From: JAXLSZ01 sp046330315
GTDB lineage: Bacteria; Actinomycetota; Thermoleophilia; Solirubrobacterales; 70-9
DNA: 64,000 nucleotides
Direction of reading: 5' to 3'
Assembly: GCA_046330315.1 (NCBI GenBank)
Contig: JAXLSZ010000009.1
Coordinates: forward strand, 124,001 to 188,000
Position numbers and translations under genes: made by a program. The notes under the pieces are model-generated. The model was given only the letters and a program-made list of their open reading frames with translations. It had not been told where the DNA came from and ran no database searches. This document shows, in pieces, positions 8,973 through 17,994 of the stretch. Positions within the stretch are counted from its first letter, which is position 1. The number at the start of each line of letters is the position of its first letter.

Positions 8973-10137
8973 CCTCGAAGGTCACCTTCAGCGTTCCCTC
9001 CTCGAAGGCCGCGCCGGCCGGGCGCTGGTCGGAGAGCGCCGAGGGCAGGATGATAGTCCGCCTCTCGCCGCCGACGGTGACGATCAGCTCGTCGGCGACC
9101 TTCTTCAGGGAGATGTCCGAGCGCCGCGCGAAGGGCACGGCGAGCCGCAGGACCGCCCCCCGCTCGCCGGACTCGAGCTCCGTGGTCAGCTCCGAGTGGA
9201 GCACCGCCTGCGGCGGGGTCTCGGCGAACAGCTCCTCCCCGAGCCGATCGAGCATCGCGGCGCCCGCCACCTCCTCCTCGAAGTAGCGCGCCTCTAGCAC
9301 CGGCACCGGTGCGAACCCCTCCCTGACCGCTTCGAGGTTGCGCCGCTGGCGCTCCCGCCAGGGGCCGAAGTAGCCGCCCTCGACCTCGCTGGGGAAGACG
9401 CGGTTGACGATTACCGCGTCGGTCAGGTAGCCGTAGAGGTTGAGGTAGGTGAAGGTGCGCTGGGCCTCCTTGATGACCATCCGGTCCGGGTTCATGACCA
9501 GGCGGACCGAGCAGCTCCGGCGGTCGCGGAGGATCGCGTTCATCTCGATCAGGTTGCGGACCAGGCGGCGGACCTGCTCGAAGGCCTCGGGGCCGGGAAG
9601 GGGGACGTCGAAGCTGCGCGCGAACGGCCTCGCCGCGCCGATCATCCTGCGCTCCCAGGGGAAGACCTTCTCGATCCACCATCTGGCGATGTCGGGGAAT
9701 CCGAGCAGCCTCAGGGTCTCCCCGGTCGGGGCGCAGTCCACGATCACCGCGTCGAAGCGCCCGCTCTCCTGGTGGCGTTTGATCTGCAGCAACGAGAAGA
9801 GCTCGTCCATCCCCGGCGGGACGGTCAGCTCCTCGGCGCGAATCTGCTCGATCCCCCGGCTGGCCAGAAGCTGGCTCATCCACTCCTGCACGGAGCCCCA
9901 GTTGGCCTCCATCTCGCGCTGCGCGCGGACCTCCTGTCCCCACAGCAGGTCCCCCGCCTCGGTGGGCTCGGGCCCGAGCTCGGCCTCCATCGAGTCCGAG
10001 AGGCTGTGGGCCGGGTCGGTGGAGAGCACCACCGTTCGCAACCCGGCCCGCGCGCAGCCGCGCGCCGTGGCGGCGGCGACGCTGGTCTTGCCGACGCCAC
10101 CCTTACCCGTGTAGAGGATCGTCCTGGGCGGCTGCAC
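8932..10137 (-). CDS. ArsA/GET3-type ATPase with C-terminal HSP20-like domain
   Basis: 401 residues from GTG 10137. A deviant P-loop GKGGVGKTSVAAA is near residue 12 and the ArsA signature IVDCAPTGETLRLLGFP is near 140. The last ~70 residues (RSDISLKKVADELIVTVGGERRTI, then GTLKVTFEDV) form the alpha-crystallin-like domain of the ArsA_HSP20 architecture. No arsenite pump or regulator is present, so a protein-handling or membrane-targeting role like GET3 is more likely than arsenite efflux. The frame is open upstream, but the start is set by a TAGGCT box 7 nt before it. Confidence 0.88.
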   Translation of the reverse strand: MQPPRTILYTGKGGVGKTSVAAATARGCARAGLRTVVLSTDPAHSLSDSMEAELGPEPTEAGDLLWGQEVRAQREMEANWGSVQEWMSQLLASRGIEQIRAEELTVPPGMDELFSLLQIKRHQESGRFDAVIVDCAPTGETLRLLGFPDIARWWIEKVFPWERRMIGAARPFARSFDVPLPGPEAFEQVRRLVRNLIEMNAILRDRRSCSVRLVMNPDRMVIKEAQRTFTYLNLYGYLTDAVIVNRVFPSEVEGGYFGPWRERQRRNLEAVREGFAPVPVLEARYFEEEVAGAAMLDRLGEELFAETPPQAVLHSELTTELESGERGAVLRLAVPFARRSDISLKKVADELIVTVGGERRTIILPSALSDQRPAGAAFEEGTLKVTFEDVRASAPAQPEPV

Positions 10138-10144
10138 CGCAGCG

Positions 10145-10150
10145 AGCCTA
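10145..10150 (-). promoter_or_regulatory. -10 box TAGGCT of the ArsA-type gene
   Basis: TAGGCT followed by CGCTGCG and then GTG 10137. This decides the start over the longer open frame. Confidence 0.6.
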
Positions 10151-10259
10151 AGGCATCCGTCCGCACCCGGCGCTCTCTCCGCCCGCCGCTCGCGATACTG
10201 TCTGCGTCTCACGGCACGTTGCGGCCGCGCATGACCAACCCGCCTCAGGAGGCTTCGCC

Positions 10260-11285
10260 TTGACCCGACTCCGGACTCTGATCGCCCTCGCAGCGACGCT
10301 CGCCATCGCGGCGGGCCTGGCCGCCTGCGGAGGCGGGGACAGCGGTAGCAGCGACGTCAACCCCCAGAAGGTCCTCGACCAGACCTTCAACGGCAAGCAG
10401 AAGGTGGACAGCGCCAAGCTCGACGCCAGCGTGGATCTCGAGGTCTCCGGATCGCAGTCGGGCAACATTCAGATCGGGATCTCGGGCCCGATCGACAGCT
10501 CCGGCTCCGGCACGCCCAAGTTCGACCTCACGGCGAAGGTCAGCGGCGATGCGTCGGGGCAGAACCTCGACTTCGAGGGCGGTGCCATCTCCACCGGCAG
10601 CGAGGGATTCGTCACCTACCAGGGGACCGACTACAGGCTCGAGCCCCAGCAGTATGCGCAGCTCCAGAAGGTCTTCGCCTCCTCCTCGGGCCGGCAGCAG
10701 GGCTCCGGAACCTTCCCGGGCCTGCGCGACTCGCTGACCAACGTCACCAACGAGGGCGAGACCGAGGTCGAGGGCGCCAACACGATCCACGTCTCCGGCG
10801 AGCTCGACGTCTCGAAGTTCGGGGACGCCATCCGGTCCCTGGCCGGGCAGGGGCAGGCGAGCGGGCTCACTCCCTCTCAGTCCCAGCAGCTCCAGCAGGC
10901 TCTGCCAAGCCTCGACCAGCTCGACAAGGTCGTCAAGAGCGCGACCTTCGACGTCTACTCGGGGGTCGACGACCATATCCTGCGCGAGTTCGACTTCGAC
11001 CTGAACCTGGCGGCGCAACAGGGCAGCTCGGTCGAGATCAAGGTGCAGATCAAGCTGGCCGACGTCAACCAACCGCAGACGATCGCGGCGCCGTCTGGCG
11101 CCAAGCCGATCTCGGTCCTCGTGCAGCAGATCGCGCCACTCCTGGGGGCCCTGGGCAGCGCGTCGACGGGCGGGGCCTCGGGCACGCCGTCGATCACGCC
11201 GCCCTCGGGCGCCAACTCGGCCGTGCTCAAGTGCCTCCAGCAGGCGCAGACCCCGGCGGACATCCAGGCCTGCGCGAACAAGTAG
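10260..11285 (+). CDS. secreted lipoprotein with LppX/LolA-like features
   Basis: 341 residues from TTG 10260, preceded by AGGAGG at 10247-10252. The signal peptide ends in the lipobox LAAC (Cys about residue 22), followed by a GGGDSGSS linker. The body has alternating beta-strand sequence: DLEVSGSQSGNIQIGISG, then VTYQGTDYRL, then HVSGELDVSKFGDAI. This resembles LppX/LprG-like lipid-binding lipoproteins, but the match is by feel. The C terminus has two cysteines in LKCLQQAQTPADIQACANK. Confidence 0.75.
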   Translation: MTRLRTLIALAATLAIAAGLAACGGGDSGSSDVNPQKVLDQTFNGKQKVDSAKLDASVDLEVSGSQSGNIQIGISGPIDSSGSGTPKFDLTAKVSGDASGQNLDFEGGAISTGSEGFVTYQGTDYRLEPQQYAQLQKVFASSSGRQQGSGTFPGLRDSLTNVTNEGETEVEGANTIHVSGELDVSKFGDAIRSLAGQGQASGLTPSQSQQLQQALPSLDQLDKVVKSATFDVYSGVDDHILREFDFDLNLAAQQGSSVEIKVQIKLADVNQPQTIAAPSGAKPISVLVQQIAPLLGALGSASTGGASGTPSITPPSGANSAVLKCLQQAQTPADIQACANK

Positions 11286-11893
11286 CGATAGCCGACCTCC
11301 CCCGCGAGGACCTCGCCGCCGGGATCGAGGTCCTCGCCTCGGGGATGCGCGACAACCCGGTGCACGTCGCCGCCTTCGGGCCGGACCCGGAGAAGCGGGC
11401 CAGGGGGTTGCGGGCGATGTTCACCGGGCTGTTCAAGGTGATGCGCTCCCAGCGGCCGATCTGCGCCCGTGACGGGGAGGGCCGGCTGGTCGGCGTCGCG
11501 GGGGTGGCCCCGCCCGGCACCTGTCGCCCCGGAGCCTGGCGGCGCCTGGGCATGTTCCCCTACCTGCTCGCCCGCGGGCCCTACGTGGCGGGCCGCGTCG
11601 CCGGCTGGTCCTCGGTGTGGGCGCGGAGCGATCTCGACGAGCCCCACTCACACCTCGGCCCCTTCGCCGTGAGGCCCGAGCTTCAGGGGCGCGGGATCGG
11701 GAGCCGGCTCCTCGAGGCCTACACAGGGGGGCTCGACCGGGAGGGTGCGGTCGGCTACCTGGAGACCGACCGGGAGCGCAACGTCGGGCTCTACGAGCGC
11801 TTCGGCTTCGAGGTGGTGGGCACCGAGGAGGTGCTGGGCGAGCGCTGCTGGTACATGCGCAGGCCCGCCGGGGCGGCCCGGAGCGCCGCGTAG
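11231..11893 (+). CDS. GNAT-family N-acetyltransferase
   Basis: Up to 220 residues; the recognisable fold begins at VAIADLPREDL and ends with the acetyl-CoA binding block: GPFAVRPELQGRGIGSRLLEAY (Q/RxxGxG/A motif), then GAVGYLETDRERNVGLYERFGFEVV. The frame must start inside the lipoprotein gene, since residues before its stop are needed; GTG 11231 is possible but has no good ribosome site, so the start is uncertain. Substrate unknown. Confidence 0.82.
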   Translation: MPPAGADPGGHPGLREQVAIADLPREDLAAGIEVLASGMRDNPVHVAAFGPDPEKRARGLRAMFTGLFKVMRSQRPICARDGEGRLVGVAGVAPPGTCRPGAWRRLGMFPYLLARGPYVAGRVAGWSSVWARSDLDEPHSHLGPFAVRPELQGRGIGSRLLEAYTGGLDREGAVGYLETDRERNVGLYERFGFEVVGTEEVLGERCWYMRRPAGAARSAA

Positions 11894-11896
11894 GGT
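11891..11896 (+). promoter_or_regulatory. -10 box TAGGGT of the Ca2+/H+ antiporter gene
   Basis: The hexamer overlaps the stop codon of the GNAT gene and lies 8 nt before ATG 11905. Confidence 0.5.
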
Positions 11897-11904
11897 TCGC
11901 AGGG

Positions 11905-13122
11905 ATGGACGCGCCACCGCCAGCGGGCCGACCGCCGCCGCCACCGGGCCGACCGCCGCCGCCAGCGGGCCGACCGCCGCCACCGGGCGGACCGCCGCCT
12001 CCGGGCGGACCGCCCACCCTGGATCGGGCCTTCCTCCTCAGCGCGCAGGGGATGCCCTACCTGCTGACCCCGTTGATCGGAGTCGCGGTGGTTCTGGAGC
12101 TCGCCGATGCCTCGGCCGGCGTCGTCTTCGCAGCCTCGGCGCTCGGAGTGATCCCGACCGCGGCGCTGATGGGCAGAGCCACCGAGGAGCTCTCGGCCCG
12201 CTCCGGTCCGGGGATCGGCGGCCTGCTCAACGTCACCTTCGGCAACGCCCCCGAGCTGATCATCGCCCTGTTCGCGCTCGGGGCGGGCCTGCAAGAGGTG
12301 GTCAAGGCCTCGATCGTCGGCTCGATCATCGGCAATGTCCTGCTTGTGCTCGGAGCGGCAATGTTTCTTGGCGGCAGGAAGCGCGATCACCAGGAGTTCG
12401 ACAATCGCGCCGCCAGCGTGCAGTCATCGATGTTGCTGCTGGCGGCGGCGGCGATCCTGATGCCCGCGATCTTCGAGCTGGTGAATGGGGGGAGACTTCC
12501 GCACCCAACTGAGGAGATCGCTCGTTTCGGGGGCTCCGTCGAGGATCTCTCGCTCGCCGTCGCGGTCGTCCTCATGGGGACCTACCTGGCTGGTCTCGTC
12601 TTCTCGCTGAAGACGCACCGATCGCTGTTCAACCCCGAGTACGGGGCCGAGGACACCTGGGGCTGGTCGGCGCGAACCTCGGTGCTGATGCTGGCGGTGG
12701 CCGGCGTGCTGGTCGGGGTGATGTCGGAGATCCTCGTCGGCTCGATCAGCGAGGCCTCGAAGTCGGTGGGGCTCTCCGAGTTCTTCATCGGCGCGATCGT
12801 CGTGGCCATCGTCGGCAACGCGGCGGAGCACTGGGTCGCGGTTGTGGTCGCGACGAAGGACAAGATGGACCTCTCGATCAACATCGCGATCGGCTCCAGC
12901 GCCCAGGTCGCGCTCTTCGTGGCCCCGGTGCTGGTCATCGCCTCCTACTTCCTCGGGCCCTACCCGATGGCTCTGGTCTTCAACGGCCTTGAGGTGGGAG
13001 GTCTGCTCCTGGCTGTTCTGATCGCCAACTACGTCACGCAGGACGGCTTCTCGAACTGGTTCGAGGGGTTGCAGTTGCTGGCGGTCTACGTGGTCATCGC
13101 CCTGGCCTTCGGCTTCGCCTGA
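11905..13122 (+). CDS. Ca2+/H+ antiporter (CAX type)
   Basis: 405 residues. The first ~36 are a Pro/Gly-rich repeat (PPPPPGRPPPPAGR) encoded by tandem DNA repeats. The membrane part has about eleven helices and the two inverted alpha-repeat signatures of CAX exchangers, GNAPELIIALFAL and GNAAEHWVAVVVA, whose acidic residues carry the ions. It is followed at 35 bp by a second CaCA-superfamily exchanger. Ion choice (Ca2+, Mn2+ or other) cannot be read from sequence. Confidence 0.88.
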   Translation: MDAPPPAGRPPPPPGRPPPPAGRPPPPGGPPPPGGPPTLDRAFLLSAQGMPYLLTPLIGVAVVLELADASAGVVFAASALGVIPTAALMGRATEELSARSGPGIGGLLNVTFGNAPELIIALFALGAGLQEVVKASIVGSIIGNVLLVLGAAMFLGGRKRDHQEFDNRAASVQSSMLLLAAAAILMPAIFELVNGGRLPHPTEEIARFGGSVEDLSLAVAVVLMGTYLAGLVFSLKTHRSLFNPEYGAEDTWGWSARTSVLMLAVAGVLVGVMSEILVGSISEASKSVGLSEFFIGAIVVAIVGNAAEHWVAVVVATKDKMDLSINIAIGSSAQVALFVAPVLVIASYFLGPYPMALVFNGLEVGGLLLAVLIANYVTQDGFSNWFEGLQLLAVYVVIALAFGFA

Positions 13123-13145
13123 GACGGGAGGCGGGCCGCAGTCCC

Positions 13146-13151
13146 TAGGCT
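13146..13151 (+). promoter_or_regulatory. -10 box TAGGCT of the Na+/Ca2+-type exchanger gene
   Basis: TAGGCT is 6 nt before ATG 13158, so this gene may have its own leaderless transcript despite lying 35 bp behind the antiporter. Confidence 0.55.
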
Positions 13152-13157
13152 CATGCG

Positions 13158-14150
13158 ATGCAGTTCCTTCTGCTCCTGCTCAGCTTCGCGATCATTCTCG
13201 CCGGGGCGCAGCTCTTCACCAACGCGGTCGAGTGGGCGGGGCACCGCCTCTCGCTCGGGGAGGGGGCCGTGGGGAGCCTGCTGGCCGCCGTCGGCACCGC
13301 GATGCCCGAGACCCTGATCCCGATCGTCGCGGTGATCGGCGGCAGGCAGGGGAGCGAGGACGTGGCCGTGGGAGCGATCGTCGGCGCCCCCTTCCTGCTG
13401 GCCACGATCGCCATGGCGCTGGTCGGGATCTCGGCGCTCGCCTACCGGGAGCGCCGGCCCCAGGGCCGCCACCTGGAGACCTCTGCGGAGACGCTGGAGC
13501 GCGACCTGCTCACCTTCGGGGTCTTCTTCGCCGCGGCGCTGGCCCTGGGGTGGGGCGCGCCCGAGGCGCTGCGGGCCCCCGCCGCGATCCTCTTCCTGCT
13601 CGGATACGCCGTCTACGTCCGGGCCACGCTGCGCCGGGGCGGCGAGACGCAGGACCACGCGACCCTGAAACCGCTCACCCTCGACCCCGGCGATCGCCCG
13701 ACTCCTCCGGGCGCTCTCATCGTCGTGCAGCTCGCGATCGGGCTCGGAGCGATGGTAGGCGGGGCTCACCTCTTCGTCGAGGAGCTGCTCACCGTGGCCG
13801 AGGACCTCGGCGCCGACGCCCTCGTCCTCTCCCTCGTTCTGGCCCCCCTCGCCACCGAGCTGCCCGAGAAGGCCAACAGCTTCTTCTGGGTGCGCGAGGG
13901 CAAGGACGCCCTGGCCCTGGGCAACATCACCGGCGCCATGGTCTTCCAGTCGATGGTGCCGGTCGCCGTCGGCCTCCTCTTCACGACCTGGGAGCTGAAC
14001 CGCTTCGCGGCGCTCTCGGTCGTCCTCGGGCTGGCGGGCGGAGCCGTCGCCTACTGGTCGCTCCACCTCCGCGGCCAGTTCAACCTGCCGGCGATCGCCG
14101 CCTGGGCCGGCTTCTACGGAGCCTTCCTCGCCTTCGTGATCGCCAGCTGA
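13158..14150 (+). CDS. sodium/calcium exchanger family protein
   Basis: 330 residues with about ten membrane helices and two alpha-repeats: AVGTAMPETLIPIVAVIGG near residue 45 and APLATELPEKANSFFWVREG near 230, carrying the paired acidic residues of the YrbG/CaCA family. The first signature is separated from the second by a hydrophilic loop (RRGGETQDHATLK). Tandem placement with the CAX-type exchanger suggests cation detoxification or calcium homeostasis. Confidence 0.85.
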   Translation: MQFLLLLLSFAIILAGAQLFTNAVEWAGHRLSLGEGAVGSLLAAVGTAMPETLIPIVAVIGGRQGSEDVAVGAIVGAPFLLATIAMALVGISALAYRERRPQGRHLETSAETLERDLLTFGVFFAAALALGWGAPEALRAPAAILFLLGYAVYVRATLRRGGETQDHATLKPLTLDPGDRPTPPGALIVVQLAIGLGAMVGGAHLFVEELLTVAEDLGADALVLSLVLAPLATELPEKANSFFWVREGKDALALGNITGAMVFQSMVPVAVGLLFTTWELNRFAALSVVLGLAGGAVAYWSLHLRGQFNLPAIAAWAGFYGAFLAFVIAS

Positions 14151-14247
14151 CCCCGCCGCGGCTGCCGAATCCCCCGCCGCGGCTGCCGAAGCCCCCGCCG
14201 CGGCTGGCGAAGCCCCCGCCGCGGCTGCCGAAGCCCCCGCCGCGGCT
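14151..14247. repeat. 21-bp tandem repeat, about 5 copies
   Basis: Unit CCCCGCCGCGGCTGCCGAAGC with minor variants. It runs from the stop codon of the exchanger gene directly into H1 copy 2. Confidence 0.85.
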
Positions 14248-14296
14248 GGCGAGAGTGAAGATAAGCATCGTATTGATGCTTTCGATCAGTTTCGCC
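14248..14296 (+). repeat. H1 hairpin repeat, copy 2 (inverted core)
   Basis: Outer arms GGCGAGAGTGA and TCAGTTTCGCC pair with one mismatch and one wobble. The apex AGCATC-GTATT-GATGCT is a perfect 6-bp hairpin, and its CATCGTATTGATG is the reverse complement of the CATCAATACGATG found in copies 4 and 5. It lies between convergent exchanger and MOSC genes. Confidence 0.85.
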
Positions 14297-14366
14297 GGCG
14301 GCGCTGTCGGGCCCGCGGGGGGCGGGCATCCGGCCCGCGGGACCGAGGCGGCTCGCGGAACTGGTG

Positions 14367-14840
14367 TCAGCCCGCGGGGACTACGGGGTCCCCGACCCGG
14401 ATCGTCCCTCCGCCCAGCACGTCGGCGCGCAGGCCGCCGCGGTGGACCAGTCCCTTCAGAACGCCGGGCCGGGTCAGACCCTCGAGGTGACTGCAGGGCT
14501 CGCAGAGCTCGAACCCCTCGCACTTCAGCGCGCCCACGGTGAAGCGGCGTCCGACCAGGGCGTTGAGGTCAACGCCCCGAGTGAGGACCTGGCGCCGCGC
14601 CTCGGCCGGCTCGATCGTGATGCCGTGCTCGGCCCCGAGTGCCTCGATTGCCTCGGCCTCGATCAGGGTCAGGTCGTGGCCCCGGTCCTCACCGCGCCAC
14701 TCGCGCCCCTCGGGGGCGAAGTAGCGGTCGCCCCGAATCCCCCGCGCCGGGACCACCTCGGCCTCGCCGACCGGCTCGGGCAGCTCCTCGTGGCGCGGGG
14801 AGACAAAGATCGCCTCGATCCGCCCGGCTGGCCCGCTCAT
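14367..14840 (-). CDS. MOSC-domain protein
   Basis: 157 residues. MOSC fold signs: VVPARGIRGDRYF, LTLIEAEAIEAL, then LTRGVDLNALVGRRF and the conserved cysteine region FELCEPCSHLEGL. MOSC proteins bind or transfer molybdenum cofactor or sulfur; small free-standing ones are often of unknown role. It follows the peroxiredoxin gene on the same strand. Its start region is triplicated by a 56-bp tandem repeat; ATG 14840 is the copy joined to the coding frame. Confidence 0.85.
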   Translation of the reverse strand: MSGPAGRIEAIFVSPRHEELPEPVGEAEVVPARGIRGDRYFAPEGREWRGEDRGHDLTLIEAEAIEALGAEHGITIEPAEARRQVLTRGVDLNALVGRRFTVGALKCEGFELCEPCSHLEGLTRPGVLKGLVHRGGLRADVLGGGTIRVGDPVVPAG

Positions 14841-15000
14841 CCCTCCGGCCCCCCGAGCGTGCCGCTCAGCTTGCCGGGTCCATCCGCGTCCCTCATCCCT
14901 CCGGCCCCCCGAGCGTGCCGCTCAGCCTGCCGGGTCCATCCGCGTCCCTCATCCCTCCGGCCCCCCGAGCGTGCCGCTCAGCCTGCCGGGTCCACGTCCG
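14836..15000 (-). repeat. 56-bp tandem triplication of the MOSC start region
   Basis: Three units each carry GGAGGG-ATGAG. Because 56 is 3n+2, an ORF started in the two upstream copies runs 19 codons and ends at a TGA that overlaps the next ATG (ATGA), giving two chained mini-ORFs (at 14952 and 14896) before the real start at 14840. Confidence 0.85.
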
Positions 15001-15004
15001 TTGC

Positions 15005-15469
15005 TCAAGCGAGCTCCGCGAGTGCGGCCAGCACCTTCTCGTCGTGGGTCTTCGGCGAGACCTTGGGGAAGACCTTCGCGACCCGCCCTTCGGCGTCGAT
15101 GATGAAGGTCGTCCGCTGGACGCCCATGTACCTCTTGCCGTACATGGACTTCTCGACCCAGGTGCCGTAGGCCTCGGCGACCGAGTGGTTGGCGTCGGCG
15201 AGGAGCGTGAAGTCGAGGTCGCGCTTGTCGGCGAACTTCCGGATCGCTCCGACCGTGTCGGGAGAGACGCCGATCACCCTGGCGCCGGCCGCCTCGTAGT
15301 CGGCACGACGGTCGCGGATCCCGCAGGCCTGGGTCGTGCAGCCCGGGGTGTCGGCCCGGGGATAGAAGTAGAGGACCACGGTCCCCCCGCGCAGCTCTGC
15401 GAGGGAGAGGTCCTGACCGTTCTGGTCGGGGAGCGCGAAGTCGGGGGCGCGATCGCCCTCGGCGAGCAC
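15005..15469 (-). CDS. bcp: thiol peroxidase, Bcp/PrxQ type
   Basis: 154 residues. Peroxidatic Cys44 and resolving Cys49 sit in DTPGCTTQACGIRD; the N-terminal GDRAPDFALPDQNG and the FYPRADTPGC context are typical of Bcp. It reduces peroxides using thioredoxin. The GTG start directly follows the TGA of the upstream gene (TGAGTG), so the two are coupled. Confidence 0.95.
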   Translation of the reverse strand: MLAEGDRAPDFALPDQNGQDLSLAELRGGTVVLYFYPRADTPGCTTQACGIRDRRADYEAAGARVIGVSPDTVGAIRKFADKRDLDFTLLADANHSVAEAYGTWVEKSMYGKRYMGVQRTTFIIDAEGRVAKVFPKVSPKTHDEKVLAALAELA

Positions 15470-15832
15470 TCAGTCCTCCCGGCCGGGGTCCTGCCCGCTC
15501 TCGTCCTCGTCGAGCTCGGGATCGCCCTGTTCGAGCGCCGTCTCGGACAGCGAGCCCGTCGAGCCAGGGTGGTAGTGGGTCTGGAATGCTTCGAGCAGGC
15601 GGTCGCGCCCGTCCTCGTCGATCGGCACCTCCTCGGAGATCCGCACCCAGTCGGCGCCCTCGTAGGCCTCCATGTTGAAGACCTCCTGATCGAGGGACGT
15701 CGAGTCGTCCACGACGACCACGACCTCGGTCTGCGGATTGAAGTAGGTGCCGGGCTGCACCAGCAGTTCCTCGACCTCGAAGACATTCTCCCCGGGGACC
15801 CCGGCGGCGCCGTTCTGCTCTACCTCGCCCAT
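15470..15832 (-). CDS. acidic hypothetical protein upstream of bcp
   Basis: 120 residues, strongly acidic. The middle, VEELLVQPGTYFNPQTEVVVVVDDSTSLDQEVF, looks like a folded core; the end (DPELDEDESGQDPGRED) is disordered. No cysteines, no membrane segment, no family recognised. Its stop abuts the bcp start, which suggests a linked role in peroxide stress, but only by position. Confidence 0.65.
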   Translation of the reverse strand: MGEVEQNGAAGVPGENVFEVEELLVQPGTYFNPQTEVVVVVDDSTSLDQEVFNMEAYEGADWVRISEEVPIDEDGRDRLLEAFQTHYHPGSTGSLSETALEQGDPELDEDESGQDPGRED

Positions 15833-15878
15833 CGCCCGATCCTACAAAGCCGGGGCGCTGGGCAGGGCTCCCGCCTAT

Positions 15879-16349
15879 CTACTGTCCCAGCGCCTCCAGG
15901 TCGGTGAGCTGGCGGTCGACCTCGGACTCGACGTCGAGCGGCTCCTCGCCGCGGCGCATGCGCCGCTCGTTCCGTGCCACGACGAGCTGGCGGACCTCCT
16001 CGCGCAGCCGTGCGTCCATCCCGGCCGGCTCCGCCGGCGCTGCGAGCATGCTCCGCGCCTCGGCCTCGATGTCGAGCGGCTCCAGCCCCCGCTGCACCCG
16101 CCGGTAGGACTTGGCCTCGAGCATCTGCCGGACCTCGGCCTCGCGCAGGGCGGGGCCGAGCGGGGGCGGGCCTCCGGATTCCGGCGGCGCCGGCAGCTCC
16201 TGCTCGATCGCGAACCGGCCCTTGCCCAGCTCCTTCAGCGCCCGGCCCACCCCGGCGAAGGCGATCGTCGCGACCGGCACGGCCGCGAGCGCCACGACCA
16301 GCAGGATCTTGCCGTTCTCGAGGTCTCCTGTGGCGAGGAGAGGAGACAC
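15879..16349 (-). CDS. membrane-anchored protein with two copies of a helical motif
   Basis: 156 residues from GTG 16349, chosen because TAGGCT lies 6 nt upstream. One N-terminal helix (ILLVVALAAVPVATIAFAGVG) anchors it. The soluble part contains the same motif twice: AEVRQMLEAKSYRRVQRGLEPLD and EEVRQLVVARNERRMRRGEEPLD, each followed by an acidic stretch. The motif resembles short basic helical repeats that hold partner proteins, but no family is recognised. Confidence 0.65.
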   Translation of the reverse strand: MSPLLATGDLENGKILLVVALAAVPVATIAFAGVGRALKELGKGRFAIEQELPAPPESGGPPPLGPALREAEVRQMLEAKSYRRVQRGLEPLDIEAEARSMLAAPAEPAGMDARLREEVRQLVVARNERRMRRGEEPLDVESEVDRQLTDLEALGQ

Positions 16350-16355
16350 GCCCAA

Positions 16356-16361
16356 AGCCTA
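16356..16361 (-). promoter_or_regulatory. -10 box TAGGCT of the membrane-anchored repeat protein gene
   Basis: TAGGCT, 6-nt spacer TTGGGC, then GTG 16349. Confidence 0.6.
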
Positions 16362-16377
16362 ACCCCCCGCCTCCCTG

Positions 16378-16427
16378 GACGTGGGACCTCTTGACCCTCG
16401 TGTAGTGGGGTCGAGAGGTCCCACGTC
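16378..16427. repeat. 20-bp-stem perfect hairpin between divergent genes
   Basis: Arms GACGTGGGACCTC... and ...GAGGTCCCACGTC pair over 20 positions with one G-T wobble, leaving the 10-nt loop TCGTGTAGTG. It sits between two divergent promoters, so it is not an ordinary terminator; it could be a binding site or cruciform. Confidence 0.85.
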
Positions 16428-16443
16428 GGGGGGCGCGATCCGC

Positions 16444-16449
16444 TACCCT
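16444..16449 (+). promoter_or_regulatory. -10 box TACCCT of the acyl-CoA dehydrogenase gene
   Basis: Lies 10 nt before the operator palindrome, so transcription would start close to the operator's edge and give a leader of about 90 nt. Confidence 0.45.
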
Positions 16450-16458
16450 TTGGATTGG

Positions 16459-16474
16459 TTGACTGACCAGTCAA
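16459..16474. promoter_or_regulatory. TetR/AcrR-type operator
   Basis: TTGACTGACCAGTCAA is a perfect 16-bp palindrome (7-bp arms around AC), the form bound by TetR-family fatty-acid regulators. Its place between the -10 box and the acyl-CoA dehydrogenase start suggests repression. No cognate regulator gene is adjacent. Confidence 0.7.
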
Positions 16475-16546
16475 TCAGTGGCGGCGCCGGAATCGCGCCG
16501 TCCCAAGAAAAGGGCTTGCACACGGACGAAAAGGAGCCTCGCCAAA

Positions 16547-17776
<1,230 letters not shown>

Positions 17777-17798
17777 GGACCCTGCACCCTCCTCCCCC

Positions 17799-17828
17799 CG
17801 AGCCGCCGGCCCCAGGGCCGGCGGCTCG
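17799..17828 (+). terminator. GC-rich hairpin after the acyl-CoA dehydrogenase
   Basis: A 13-bp perfect stem CGAGCCGCCGGCC / GGCCGGCGGCTCG with loop CCAG, followed by CGTTTGGG. Placed 22 bp past the stop codon. Confidence 0.75.
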
Positions 17829-17994
17829 CGTTTGGGCCGCCGCCGACCTCGGCGGCGCGCGCTCGTCAGCGGGTGGGTGCGGTCTGCGGTCGCTATCCGC
17901 CCGAAACCCGCCCCGCGGTGTTCCGGGCGAGGGTAGCTGCGGGCCCCCGTGCGGCGCGGGCCGGGCCGAGCGGCGCCGCTCGGATCGGCAGGAA

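Noticed and set aside
11231..11345. GNAT start at ATG 11345
   Set aside because: It would remove conserved N-terminal residues of the fold.
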